A DNA stretch of 23,403 nucleotides, from contig JBBRZI010000015.1 in assembly GCA_038236865.1 (NCBI GenBank), positions 1 to 23,403 of the forward strand. Reading direction: 5' to 3'. Numbering within the stretch: position 1 is the first letter of the stretch; each line of letters begins with the position of its first letter. Below are positions 1 to 5,066 of this stretch, piece after piece. The notes under the pieces are model-generated. The model was not told where the DNA came from, did no database searches, and was given only the letters and a program-made list of their open reading frames with translations. A program made the position numbers and the translations under genes. The stretch is from UBA4729 sp038236865 (GTDB taxonomy: Bacteria; Patescibacteriota; Saccharimonadia; Saccharimonadales; UBA4665).

Positions 1-1
1 G

Positions 2-178
2 AGCTCATTCGATAGAAAATTAGTTTTTGAGGATGGTACGGACAAAATTGTAAAAAAAGATATCGGCGATGCTAGCTGGTTAGCAGCACAAAAACATCTA
101 GGTGAGAATATTGGCTCAACGGAAACACACGTATTACTTGTTGAGCTTAAAGAACCGTCAAGTCTGGCCGAAAAATAG
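2..178 (+). CDS. Cupin-domain protein, C-terminal fragment (cassette 1)
   Basis: This is an open frame from the window edge to TAG at 176-178, about 58 residues with the N-terminus missing. The sequence W-LAAQKH-GENIG-TETHVLLVELK resembles the last strands of small single-domain cupins of the BauB-like type, in which a short beta-barrel ends in a VELK motif. Metal ligands would lie upstream, so no reaction can be assigned. The stop codon is the first three bases of the 32-bp repeat that closes every gene of this array. The gene is therefore the last visible part of cassette 1. Family recognition is from memory of the motif; function is unknown. Confidence 0.6.
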   Translation, partial: SSFDRKLVFEDGTDKIVKKDIGDASWLAAQKHLGENIGSTETHVLLVELKEPSSLAEK

Positions 179-207
179 TTGCAATAGCATCCACGATGGC
201 CCTCCAA
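176..207 (+). repeat. Cassette-boundary repeat R1
   Basis: A 32-bp copy starting TAGTTGCAATAGCATCCACG and ending GGCCCTCCAA. Its first three bases are the stop codon of the cupin fragment. It differs from R4/R5 at three places in the first 24 bases. It belongs to the CGTCCACGG-type subgroup with R4 and R5. Confidence 0.85.
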
Positions 208-216
208 AGATACCTA

Positions 217-279
217 AACAGATACCAGTTAGTTCTAATAACAGCAGCACTGTTTTACTAGCGCTAACTCGTATCTGTT
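217..279 (+). repeat. Long hairpin between cassettes 1 and 2 (contains terminator)
   Basis: The arms AACAGATACCAGTTAG (217-232) and CTAACTCGTATCTGTT (264-279) are inverted repeats with one mismatch in 16. An inner stem AACAG/CTGTT (240-244, 250-254) is followed by TTTTA, so the inner part can act as an intrinsic terminator for cassette 1. A homologous structure lies between cassettes 2 and 3 at 588-641. Confidence 0.7.
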
Positions 280-308
280 ATTTAGTTCTAGTCTCTTTTG
301 GTATTTGA

Positions 309-314
309 TATACT
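309..314 (+). promoter_or_regulatory. -10 box of cassette 2 (leaderless)
   Basis: TATACT ends exactly 6 nt before the ATG at 321, so transcription should start at or next to the A of the start codon. No Shine-Dalgarno sequence is present. No consensus -35 was recognised. Confidence 0.65.
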
Positions 315-320
315 ACCAAT

Positions 321-497
321 ATGAATGTAGAAAGTTTACAACTTGCAAAAAATATATCTTGGGGACTAGCCTCAATAACAATGTTTTTCTTAATACTTGG
401 TAACAAGCAGAACAATATGCTCAATGCAGTGACTTTTGTACTAATAGTGCTAGGTATATTATTTTCGTACTTACAAGACGATAGAGCTAAAAAGTAA
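321..497 (+). CDS. Small two-helix membrane protein (cassette 2)
   Basis: A 58-residue ORF, shorter than usual cut-offs, supported by its position: ATG is 6 nt after a TATACT box and the frame fills the cassette. Two hydrophobic stretches are separated by a short polar loop (GNKQNN). The first is about residues 13-26 (WGLASITMFFLILG); the second is about residues 35-50 (AVTFVLIVLGILFSYL). The C-terminal tail is charged (DDRAKK). I do not recognise a family. The coding sequence is visibly AT-rich compared with the backbone genes to the right. The stop lies 46 nt before repeat R2, unlike cassettes 1 and 3 where the repeat supplies the stop. Confidence 0.7.
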   Translation: MNVESLQLAKNISWGLASITMFFLILGNKQNNMLNAVTFVLIVLGILFSYLQDDRAKK

Positions 498-543
498 CAT
501 TAACTAGTTACTGCAAAATGGATGTGAGGGTTTTTCGTAATTG

Positions 544-574
544 TAGTTGCGATGGACAAGACTAGGACCTCCAA
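544..574 (+). repeat. Cassette-boundary repeat R2
   Basis: A 31-bp copy starting TAGTTGCGATGGACAAGACT and ending GGACCTCCAA. The middle (GACAAGACTA) matches R3 and differs from R1/R4/R5, so two subtypes of the repeat exist with shared ends. Confidence 0.85.
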
Positions 575-587
575 AGATACATCAACG

Positions 588-641
588 GATACCAATTAGT
601 CCCAATAACAGTACCGCTGTTTTTTGGCACTAGTTTGTATC
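588..641 (+). terminator. Hairpin and terminator between cassettes 2 and 3
   Basis: Inner stem AACAG (607-611) / CTGTT (617-621) is followed directly by a run of T (620-625), a plausible intrinsic terminator. Outer arms GATACCAATTAGT and ACTAGTTTGTATC pair at 11 of 13 positions. The whole segment through the following -10 box is homologous to the one preceding cassette 2 (both continue TATCTGTTATTTAGTTCTAG). Confidence 0.65.
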
Positions 642-675
642 TGTTATTTAGTTCTAGCCTTGCTTGGTATTTTGC

Positions 676-681
676 TATACT
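676..681 (+). promoter_or_regulatory. -10 box of cassette 3
   Basis: TATACT ends 6 nt before an ATG at 688. That ATG opens only a five-codon frame (MRVLI, stop at 703-705). The main ORF starts at 719. Confidence 0.6.
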
Positions 682-718
682 GAGTTCATGAGAGTTTTAA
701 TATAACTTGTCTGCATTC

Positions 719-1072
719 ATGAAAAAAAGGTATATATTTAGCATTGTACTTTTTATATCAGGTCTATTGTCCTTGTTCACATATAGCATTATTGGATCAG
801 AGATATTGCCAGACGGAACATTAAAAGAACCTTTTGGCCTTATCCCAGTTGGAGTATTTTTTATTAGTATAGGTTTGATATTAGCTTTACTAACAAGTTT
901 ATATTCATTGTTTCATAATCCCAATAAATTTGATAAATGGATTTTTGGAATAACCTTAACTTTAATTATCCTAATAGGTCTATACCTCACTGCTTCGTTT
1001 GCATATCTTAATGAACTTGCCAAACAAGAAATATCAATAAATACTCGAGTCATCATTAGGTCATCAACTTAG
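719..1072 (+). CDS. Three-helix membrane protein, DUF3955-like (cassette 3)
   Basis: 117 residues. Three hydrophobic segments lie at about 5-25, 41-63 and 74-97. Between the first two is IGSEILPDGTLKEPFGLIP, which resembles the conserved EPF-LIP region of the small membrane family DUF3955, recognised from memory. The TTG at 707 is in frame, but ATG 719 (MKKRYIF) is the better start. The leaderless promoter points to ATG 688, which opens the five-codon MRVLI frame. So either 719 is reached by reinitiation, or the original start was lost by a small mutation. The stop TAG is the first triplet of repeat R3. The gene is strongly AT-rich. Function unknown. Confidence 0.75.
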   Translation: MKKRYIFSIVLFISGLLSLFTYSIIGSEILPDGTLKEPFGLIPVGVFFISIGLILALLTSLYSLFHNPNKFDKWIFGITLTLIILIGLYLTASFAYLNELAKQEISINTRVIIRSST

Positions 1073-1101
1073 TTGCGATAGACAAGACTACGGCCCTCCA
1101 A
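1070..1101 (+). repeat. Cassette-boundary repeat R3
   Basis: A 32-bp copy starting TAGTTGCGATAGACAAGACT and ending CGGCCCTCCAA, continuing GCATAAGCAT. It supplies the stop codon of cassette 3. It has the R2-type middle but R5-type flanks. Confidence 0.88.
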
Positions 1102-1115
1102 GCATAAGCATTATG

Positions 1116-1144
1116 AATGACTTCTTCGGAAGTCATTTTGTTTT
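1116..1144 (+). terminator. Intrinsic terminator after cassette 3
   Basis: Perfect 9-bp stem AATGACTTC / GAAGTCATT with a TTCG tetraloop, followed by TTGTTTT. The related sequence GAAAGACTTC/GAAGTC occurs after R5 and, degraded, after R7. Confidence 0.85.
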
Positions 1145-1146
1145 GA

Positions 1147-1152
1147 TACAAT
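1147..1152 (+). promoter_or_regulatory. -10 box of cassette 4 (leaderless)
   Basis: TACAAT ends 6 nt before the ATG at 1159. No Shine-Dalgarno is possible because the terminator stem lies immediately upstream. Confidence 0.65.
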
Positions 1153-1158
1153 AAACGT

Positions 1159-1485
1159 ATGAATTTAGATGAACTACAAAAAAGAGCTATTGAAATACGC
1201 AATAAGTATGACACCCTCAACCAACAAAAAAGAGGTGTTACTTGGAATGAGCAACAACTTATGGCTGGTTTTGTCGGTGATGTTGGCGATTTGTCAAAAA
1301 TAATTATGGCTAAGCATGGCCTTAGAGAGATGGGAGATGTTGACCAGAAGTTAGCTCACGAACTTTCAGACTGCCTTTGGTCTGTTCTTGTACTAGCAAG
1401 TAAGTACGAGATAGACCTGACAAAAGAGTTTCAAAAAACTATGAGTGACTTAGACATACGTATTGACTCAGAACTAGCATCATAA
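1159..1485 (+). CDS. MazG-like nucleotide pyrophosphohydrolase (cassette 4)
   Basis: This 108-residue protein has the layout of a single MazG-like domain, an all-alpha NTP pyrophosphatase fold that hydrolyses (d)NTPs to monophosphates and PPi. The family signature ExxE-12..28-ExxD appears as DVGD (41-44) and, 23 residues later, ELSD (68-71). The first pair is therefore Asp rather than Glu, which could still bind Mg2+ but is a deviation. An amphipathic helix follows (LWSVLVLASKYEIDLTKEF). The start is fixed by the -10 box 6 nt upstream. The substrate cannot be told from sequence. Such enzymes serve in nucleotide-pool cleaning, and some affect (p)ppGpp or phage growth. It sits beside a second pyrophosphohydrolase-like gene in the next cassette. 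Confidence 0.82.
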   Translation: MNLDELQKRAIEIRNKYDTLNQQKRGVTWNEQQLMAGFVGDVGDLSKIIMAKHGLREMGDVDQKLAHELSDCLWSVLVLASKYEIDLTKEFQKTMSDLDIRIDSELAS

Positions 1486-1495
1486 GTTTGAAAAA

Positions 1496-1526
1496 TAGTT
1501 GCGATAGCGTCCACGGTGGCACTCCA
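1496..1526 (+). repeat. Cassette-boundary repeat R4
   Basis: Starts TAGTTGCGATAGCGTCCACG and ends GGTGGCACTCCA, 10 nt after the stop of cassette 4. Its first 24 bases are identical to R5. Confidence 0.88.
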
Positions 1527-1540
1527 TATTACTTATGCTT

Positions 1541-1573
1541 AAAACAGAGGTGGAAAACCTCTGTTTTATTTTG
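1541..1573 (+). terminator. Intrinsic terminator after cassette 4
   Basis: Perfect 11-bp stem AAAACAGAGGT / ACCTCTGTTTT with a GGAAA loop, followed by ATTTTG. It overlaps an in-frame upstream ATG at 1535, an argument against that start for the next gene. Confidence 0.88.
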
Positions 1574-1579
1574 TATGAT
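1574..1579 (+). promoter_or_regulatory. -10 box of cassette 5 (leaderless)
   Basis: TATGAT ends 6 nt before ATG 1586, directly after the terminator of cassette 4. Confidence 0.65.
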
Positions 1580-1585
1580 ACGTAT

Positions 1586-1942
1586 ATGAAACATACTCAT
1601 ACTGAAACGGATATACCAATAGAAAACCAATATCCCAAGTTAGTGCGAGACAGAATACCCGAGTTAATTCAACGTGATGGCAAGAAAGCGATTACACACA
1701 TTGCTGAAACAAACGAATATATAAGTTTTTTGTTGGCGAAATTAATTGAAGAGTCCACCGAGCTTCAAGAAGCGGAAGACTTTGACCATCAAAAAGAAGA
1801 AATTGCTGACGTACGTGAGGTCTTAGCTGCATTACTAAATGCCCTTGAAATTTCAGAAGAAGATATTGCTGGAGTACAAGCAAGTAAGGCTGATGAACGG
1901 GGTGGCTTTACTGGACGTATAATTCTGAACGAGAAACCTTAA
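1586..1942 (+). CDS. Phosphoribosyl-ATP pyrophosphohydrolase-like protein, COG4997 type (cassette 5)
   Basis: 118 residues from ATG 1586. An upstream in-frame ATG at 1535 would run through the preceding terminator and was rejected. The N-terminal YPKLVRDRIPELI (17-29) and C-terminal DERGGFTGRIIL are hallmarks of the predicted house-cleaning pyrophosphohydrolase group COG4997, a relative of HisE and MazG. Between them are the metal-binding pairs EESTE (55-59, ExxE) and EEIAD (71-75, ExxD). It is not the histidine-biosynthesis enzyme as far as context shows: no his genes are near. The expected activity is hydrolysis of an unusual nucleotide to NMP and PPi; the substrate is unknown. With the MazG-like gene of cassette 4 it makes two neighbouring cassettes of one biochemical theme. 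Confidence 0.82.
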   Translation: MKHTHTETDIPIENQYPKLVRDRIPELIQRDGKKAITHIAETNEYISFLLAKLIEESTELQEAEDFDHQKEEIADVREVLAALLNALEISEEDIAGVQASKADERGGFTGRIILNEKP

Positions 1943-1945
1943 TAA

Positions 1946-1977
1946 TAGTTGCGATAGCGTCCACGGTGGACCTACAA
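1946..1977 (+). repeat. Cassette-boundary repeat R5
   Basis: Starts TAGTTGCGATAGCGTCCACG and ends GGTGGACCTACAA, 3 nt after the stop of cassette 5, continuing GCATAATAATCATG as in R3 and R7. Confidence 0.88.
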
Positions 1978-1991
1978 GCATAATAATCATG

Positions 1992-2020
1992 AAAGACTTC
2001 CTAAGAAGTCTTTTTATTTT
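1992..2020 (+). terminator. Intrinsic terminator after cassette 5
   Basis: Perfect 9-bp stem AAAGACTTC / GAAGTCTTT with a CTAA loop, then TTATTTT. Confidence 0.86.
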
Positions 2021-2022
2021 GG

Positions 2023-2028
2023 TATAGT
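2023..2028 (+). promoter_or_regulatory. -10 box of cassette 6 (leaderless)
   Basis: TATAGT ends 6 nt before ATG 2035. Confidence 0.65.
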
Positions 2029-2034
2029 AATGTA

Positions 2035-2901
2035 ATGGAAGCAAAATTGTATGGCGGAATTGAATTTGGAGGAACGAAGACTATCTGCGCGATAGGTGAC
2101 GAACAAGGCACGACGATTGCGCAAGTAACCTTCCCGACAGCTGGCGTTGACGAAACGATCTCAGCCGTATTCGACTTCTTTAGGCAGAACGCCTCTGTAG
2201 CAGCCCTGGGGATTGGATCGTTCGGACCGCTAGACCTCGACATACACTCAGAGAAGTTTGGGTACATTATGGACACACCAAAGCGGGGCTGGTCGAACGT
2301 TAACTTAAAAGGATTGCTCGAGGAACCCTTAAAAGTACCCGTCATCCTTAATACCGATGTTAACTGCGCTGCCTTAGGTGAATACTACTTTGGTGTAGCA
2401 AAACAAAACGATAACTTCATTTATCTAACCGTTGGGACAGGTATTGGCGGCAGCGTAATACTTGGCGGTACACCACTCCAAGGAGTATCACATTCGGAGA
2501 TAGGGCATATGCGCATACCGCATGAACCGTTTGACGATTCGTTCAAAGGATCGTGTACGTTCCATGGGGATTGTCTTGAGGGTATTGCGAGTGGTAGCGC
2601 AATGGCAAACCGCTGGGGCCAAGAGGCGTTACGGGTTACTGAAGTGAAGATGTGGAGCCTAGAGGCAGGCTATCTGGCGGCTGCACTACATAACCTGATC
2701 CTAGCTGTTAGCCCAGGGATGATAGTTATCGGTGGTGGCTTAGTGAAACGCCCCGGCCTGATAGAAGCTATCCGTCAGAACGTCGCTCAGTCCATAAACG
2801 GATACGTCAGTATCCCTGATCTTGAAACGTATATAGTCCAATCAAGCGGAGAAATGAATGGTGTTCTCGGGGCCATCAAACTGGCCAGTCTGGCGCAGTA
2901 G
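2035..2901 (+). CDS. ROK-family sugar kinase, fructokinase-like (cassette 6)
   Basis: 288 residues, normal length for a bacterial ROK kinase, which phosphorylates a hexose (glucose, fructose or mannose) with ATP. Visible motifs: the phosphate-binding loop GGIEFGGTKT (7-16), the catalytic Asp in NTDVN (D108), the second phosphate loop GTGIGG (134-139), the ROK zinc-binding region GHMRIPHE...CTFHGDC (157-180) followed by LEGIASG, and the adenosine motif VIGGGLV (231-237). The zinc region resembles ROK fructokinases (ScrK/GmuE type) more than glucokinase, so fructose or mannose is the more likely substrate. It is the largest cassette and is clearly richer in GC than cassettes 2 and 3, suggesting a different origin. 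No sugar transporter or catabolic partner is nearby. Confidence 0.9.
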   Translation: MEAKLYGGIEFGGTKTICAIGDEQGTTIAQVTFPTAGVDETISAVFDFFRQNASVAALGIGSFGPLDLDIHSEKFGYIMDTPKRGWSNVNLKGLLEEPLKVPVILNTDVNCAALGEYYFGVAKQNDNFIYLTVGTGIGGSVILGGTPLQGVSHSEIGHMRIPHEPFDDSFKGSCTFHGDCLEGIASGSAMANRWGQEALRVTEVKMWSLEAGYLAAALHNLILAVSPGMIVIGGGLVKRPGLIEAIRQNVAQSINGYVSIPDLETYIVQSSGEMNGVLGAIKLASLAQ

Positions 2902-2902
2902 C

Positions 2903-2932
2903 GTTGCGCTAGCCTCTACACTCGCCCTCCAA
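2903..2932 (+). repeat. Cassette-boundary repeat R6 (diverged)
   Basis: GTTGCGCTAGCCTCTACACT...GCCCTCCAA aligns with the other copies at both ends. The TAG stop of the kinase at 2899-2901 precedes it with one extra base pair step. It is followed by GATTGCTTTTTTCTT, with no clear stem. Confidence 0.75.
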
Positions 2933-2956
2933 GATTGCTTTTTTCTTATTTAATGT

Positions 2957-2962
2957 TATAGT
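2957..2962 (+). promoter_or_regulatory. -10 box of cassette 7 (leaderless)
   Basis: TATAGT ends 6 nt before ATG 2969, favouring 2969 over the in-frame TTG at 2963. Confidence 0.65.
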
Positions 2963-2968
2963 TTGAGT

Positions 2969-3301
2969 ATGTCCCACTCACCTCTAGAGAATATAAATCC
3001 AAACATCGAAGGTGCTGCTACCATATTCGACATTGCACTTGGGGTAGAACTCGAAGTACAAAGTCTTAAAGATAGCGACGGAGCCCACAGGACTGTCAGA
3101 ATACTAGGAGAGTTTTTGCTGAACGGCAATGATTGCCTAGTTGTTGATGCCGAAAGTACGACTACCTTCCCAGACGGCCACACTATAAAATCAACCCGCA
3201 AAAGAAACCTGAGGGATATGGGAGTTGTGCCGTATCAACTTTCTGGAGCTAGCCAGTGGAGTGAATGTTGGGTTTCAAAGGTTATACGTAGTTCAGAATA
3301 A
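2969..3301 (+). CDS. Uncharacterised 110-residue protein (cassette 7)
   Basis: No family recognised. The protein is soluble, with no signal peptide or membrane segment. It has alternating hydrophobic stretches suggestive of beta strands (VELEVQSL, RTVRILGEFLL, DCLVVDAEST), then a basic patch (KSTRKRNLRDM) and a Trp-rich end (SQWSECWVSKV). The start is chosen from the -10 box 6 nt upstream. Its stop is 46 nt before repeat R7, and that gap contains a short palindrome (TAACAT C ATGTTA, 3337-3349). Existence is supported by the cassette layout; function is unknown. Confidence 0.7.
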   Translation: MSHSPLENINPNIEGAATIFDIALGVELEVQSLKDSDGAHRTVRILGEFLLNGNDCLVVDAESTTTFPDGHTIKSTRKRNLRDMGVVPYQLSGASQWSECWVSKVIRSSE

Positions 3302-3347
3302 ACTCCTACCAAGTGTGCGGCCTACAATTGCCCTGTTAACATCATGT

Positions 3348-3377
3348 TAGTTGTGATGTGTCACCCCTGGCCTTCCA
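3348..3377 (+). repeat. Cassette-boundary repeat R7 (diverged)
   Basis: TAGTTGTGATGTGTCACCCC...GGCCTTCCA retains the outer parts of the repeat. It continues CGCGTAAGTACCATGAAAGACTTC, paralleling the sequence after R5. Confidence 0.75.
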
Positions 3378-3391
3378 CGCGTAAGTACCAT

Positions 3392-3421
3392 GAAAGACTT
3401 CTTTGGAAGGCTTCGTTTGTT
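3392..3421 (+). terminator. Degraded terminator after cassette 7
   Basis: GAAAGACTTC, TTTG loop, GAAGGCTTC, then GTTTGTT. It is homologous to the stem after R5 but with mismatches. Confidence 0.5.
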
Positions 3422-3448
3422 GACCCTTGTATTTTTTGAGCAAAACGA

Positions 3449-3454
3449 TATACT
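3449..3454 (+). promoter_or_regulatory. -10 box of cassette 8 (leaderless)
   Basis: TATACT ends 7 nt before ATG 3462. This places the start well inside the longer frame that opens at ATG 3390 within the preceding terminator. Confidence 0.6.
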
Positions 3455-3461
3455 TGCAGAT

Positions 3462-3704
3462 ATGTCAGAATCATGTAGGTCACAGTGTGTAGCGTATGCT
3501 CAGTGTGCCGCGCTGGTCTCAGAAAATCCAGATGCCACGGCTGAATCTCTCCGCCAAATGGTAGGTACTGATGGCTCAGCCACCGAACAGCAAAGCCTCA
3601 CCGCCCGAGAACTCGTAGCTATAGGGGATAGCTGTCGATCAGAATCACCTACGATTCGAAAAAACTGTCAGATAATGGCAGCGCTAGCAGTAAACAACTC
3701 TTAG
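3462..3704 (+). CDS. Small five-cysteine protein of unknown function (cassette 8)
   Basis: 80 residues from ATG 3462. The 24 codons upstream to ATG 3390 would have to be read through the terminator remnant and the -10 box, so they are not included. Cysteines lie at 5, 9 and 15 (SCRSQC....QC) and at 58 and 69 (SCRSESPTIRKNC), a spacing that could hold a metal or disulfides. No signal peptide is visible, which makes metal binding the likelier reading, but this is speculation. The middle is Ala/Glu/Ser-rich and probably helical. No family recognised. Confidence 0.65.
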   Translation: MSESCRSQCVAYAQCAALVSENPDATAESLRQMVGTDGSATEQQSLTARELVAIGDSCRSESPTIRKNCQIMAALAVNNS

Positions 3705-3716
3705 ACTAGTCTCCAT

Positions 3717-3744
3717 AAAGCTAGCGCCCCTACGGTGGCCCTCC
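3717..3744 (+). repeat. Cassette-boundary repeat R8 (last, diverged)
   Basis: AAGCTAGCGCCCCTACGGTG...GCCCTCC aligns with the repeat core and ends 13-40 nt after the stop of cassette 8. No further convincing copy follows, so the array ends here. Confidence 0.7.
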
Positions 3745-3883
3745 CCGGGACTAGCCTCTGTGGTCAGCTGCAACCCCTCGTCACAAGGAAGTCGTATAGC
3801 GCGGGGACTGTGACGGCTGTCATAGGTTGGTTGTGGCTAAAAACGATAAGATAGTACACGTAACCAAAATAACGTGGAGACTC

Positions 3884-5014
3884 ATGCAAACGCTCATAAG
3901 CAATCTTACTGCTAATACCTACAAAAAAGTATTGAAACCACTGCTCTTTAAGCAGCCGCCGGACGCCGTGCACAGTCACCTGCTCAAAGCCGGCAATCAC
4001 GTGCAGCACATTCCCTTGGCGCTTGGTGCCTTGCGTAAAATGTGGGCGTATCAAAACGATTCGCGCTTGGAGCAAACGGTGCTAGGCGTTCGCTTCCGCA
4101 ACCCAGTCGGGCTATCGGCCGGCTTTGATAAAAACTTCGAACTTGCACCGGCGCTCAAAGCAGTCGGCTTTGGCTTTATGGAAGGCGGGTCACTCACGCT
4201 CGATGCGTGCGATGGAAACCCCCGGCCCTGGTTTTACCGGCTCCCAAAAACTCAGTCGATAGTCGTCTATGCCGGGCTCGCCAACCAAGGGGTACACAAC
4301 ATCGTTGCAAGAATACAGCAATACCCAGCCAGCACGTTCAAAGACTTCCCGTTAAACATATCCGTTGCCAAAACAAATTCAGAAAAGGCTGCCAGCGAGA
4401 ACCAAGCCATCGCCGACTATGTCGGTAGCCTCAAGCATATTAAGAAATCCAACGTCGGTGATGTGGTAACCCTCAACATCTCGTGCCCCAATGCCTATGG
4501 CGGCGAACCGTTCACGACTCCAAAGCGGCTCGAGCATTTGCTGGCAGAAGTCGATACGGTTGGCCTTGTGCAGCCGTTATTTATCAAAATGCCGGCCAAT
4601 CTCGCCTGGCCCGAGTTTGATGGACTATTGCAAGTCGCCGCCAGCCACAAAATCGCCGGCGTCACAATCAGTAATCTCGCCAAAGATCGAGGCCAAGCCA
4701 AACTAATGGACCCATTGCCCGAAAGTGTCAAAGGCGGACTGAGCGGCAAGCCAACTTGGGAGCTAAGCAACAACCTCATCCGCGCAACCTATCAGCAGTA
4801 TGGCAAACGCTTTGTGATTATTGGGGTGGGTGGAATTTTTTCAGCCGAAGACGCCTACACCAAAATCAAGCTCGGTGCGACGCTCGTCGAGCTGATCACC
4901 GGCCTGATATTTGAAGGTCCGCAACTTATTGGCCAAATAAACAGCGGGCTTGCCGCTCTGCTGGAAGAAGATAATTTCCAGACGATTGATCAGGCAATCG
5001 GTATCGACGCCTAA
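3884..5014 (+). CDS. pyrD: Dihydroorotate dehydrogenase, class 2-like
   Basis: 376 residues. It oxidises dihydroorotate to orotate in pyrimidine synthesis using FMN. Class 2 features: an N-terminal helical extension (about 1-60) that in the family contacts the membrane and quinone, NPVGLSAGFDKN (73-84), GGLSG (284-288) and IIGVGGIFSAEDA with the FMN-phosphate loop (312-324). Oddities: the residue matching the class 2 catalytic Ser (E. coli S175, in NISSPN) is Cys201 in NISCPN, as in class 1 enzymes. The segment matching E. coli NRMGFNN is VYAGLANQ. The start at ATG 3884 has TGGAGA 4 nt upstream; the frame is open back to TTG 3827. No other pyr gene is in the window. Class assignment rests on motif memory. 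Confidence 0.93.
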   Translation: MQTLISNLTANTYKKVLKPLLFKQPPDAVHSHLLKAGNHVQHIPLALGALRKMWAYQNDSRLEQTVLGVRFRNPVGLSAGFDKNFELAPALKAVGFGFMEGGSLTLDACDGNPRPWFYRLPKTQSIVVYAGLANQGVHNIVARIQQYPASTFKDFPLNISVAKTNSEKAASENQAIADYVGSLKHIKKSNVGDVVTLNISCPNAYGGEPFTTPKRLEHLLAEVDTVGLVQPLFIKMPANLAWPEFDGLLQVAASHKIAGVTISNLAKDRGQAKLMDPLPESVKGGLSGKPTWELSNNLIRATYQQYGKRFVIIGVGGIFSAEDAYTKIKLGATLVELITGLIFEGPQLIGQINSGLAALLEEDNFQTIDQAIGIDA

Positions 5015-5066
5015 CGCTGCCTACGGAACACCCCAACTTGACCTCCACTGATAACAACCGCCGGGG

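Noticed and set aside
102..308. 68-codon rightward frame over the cassette 1/2 junction
   Set aside because: It crosses the cupin end, repeat R1 and the hairpin in another frame and has no promoter or ribosome binding site.
176..3744. Boundary repeats as canonical integron attC sites
   Set aside because: No RYYYAAC...GTTRRRY core pair with an intervening palindromic stem could be found at any copy. The GTTGCGA at the repeat start does not fit GTTRRRY. Integron-like organisation is kept only as an analogy.
176..3744. Boundary repeats as tRNA 3' ends left by serial island integration
   Set aside because: The CCTCCA end is suggestive, but no T-loop (TTCRA) or pairing acceptor and T-stem is present in the repeats.
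1..3750. CRISPR array
   Set aside because: Repeat intervals are 370-960 bp, contain genes, and the repeats are not identical.
3827..3883. Longer N-terminus of PyrD from TTG 3827
   Set aside because: ATG 3884 has a TGGAGA site and gives a family-like N-terminus; the extra residues match nothing recognised.
5009..5050. Further decayed copy of the boundary repeat after pyrD (AACGCTGCCTACGG...ACCTCCA)
   Set aside because: Only scattered matches to the consensus; could be chance.
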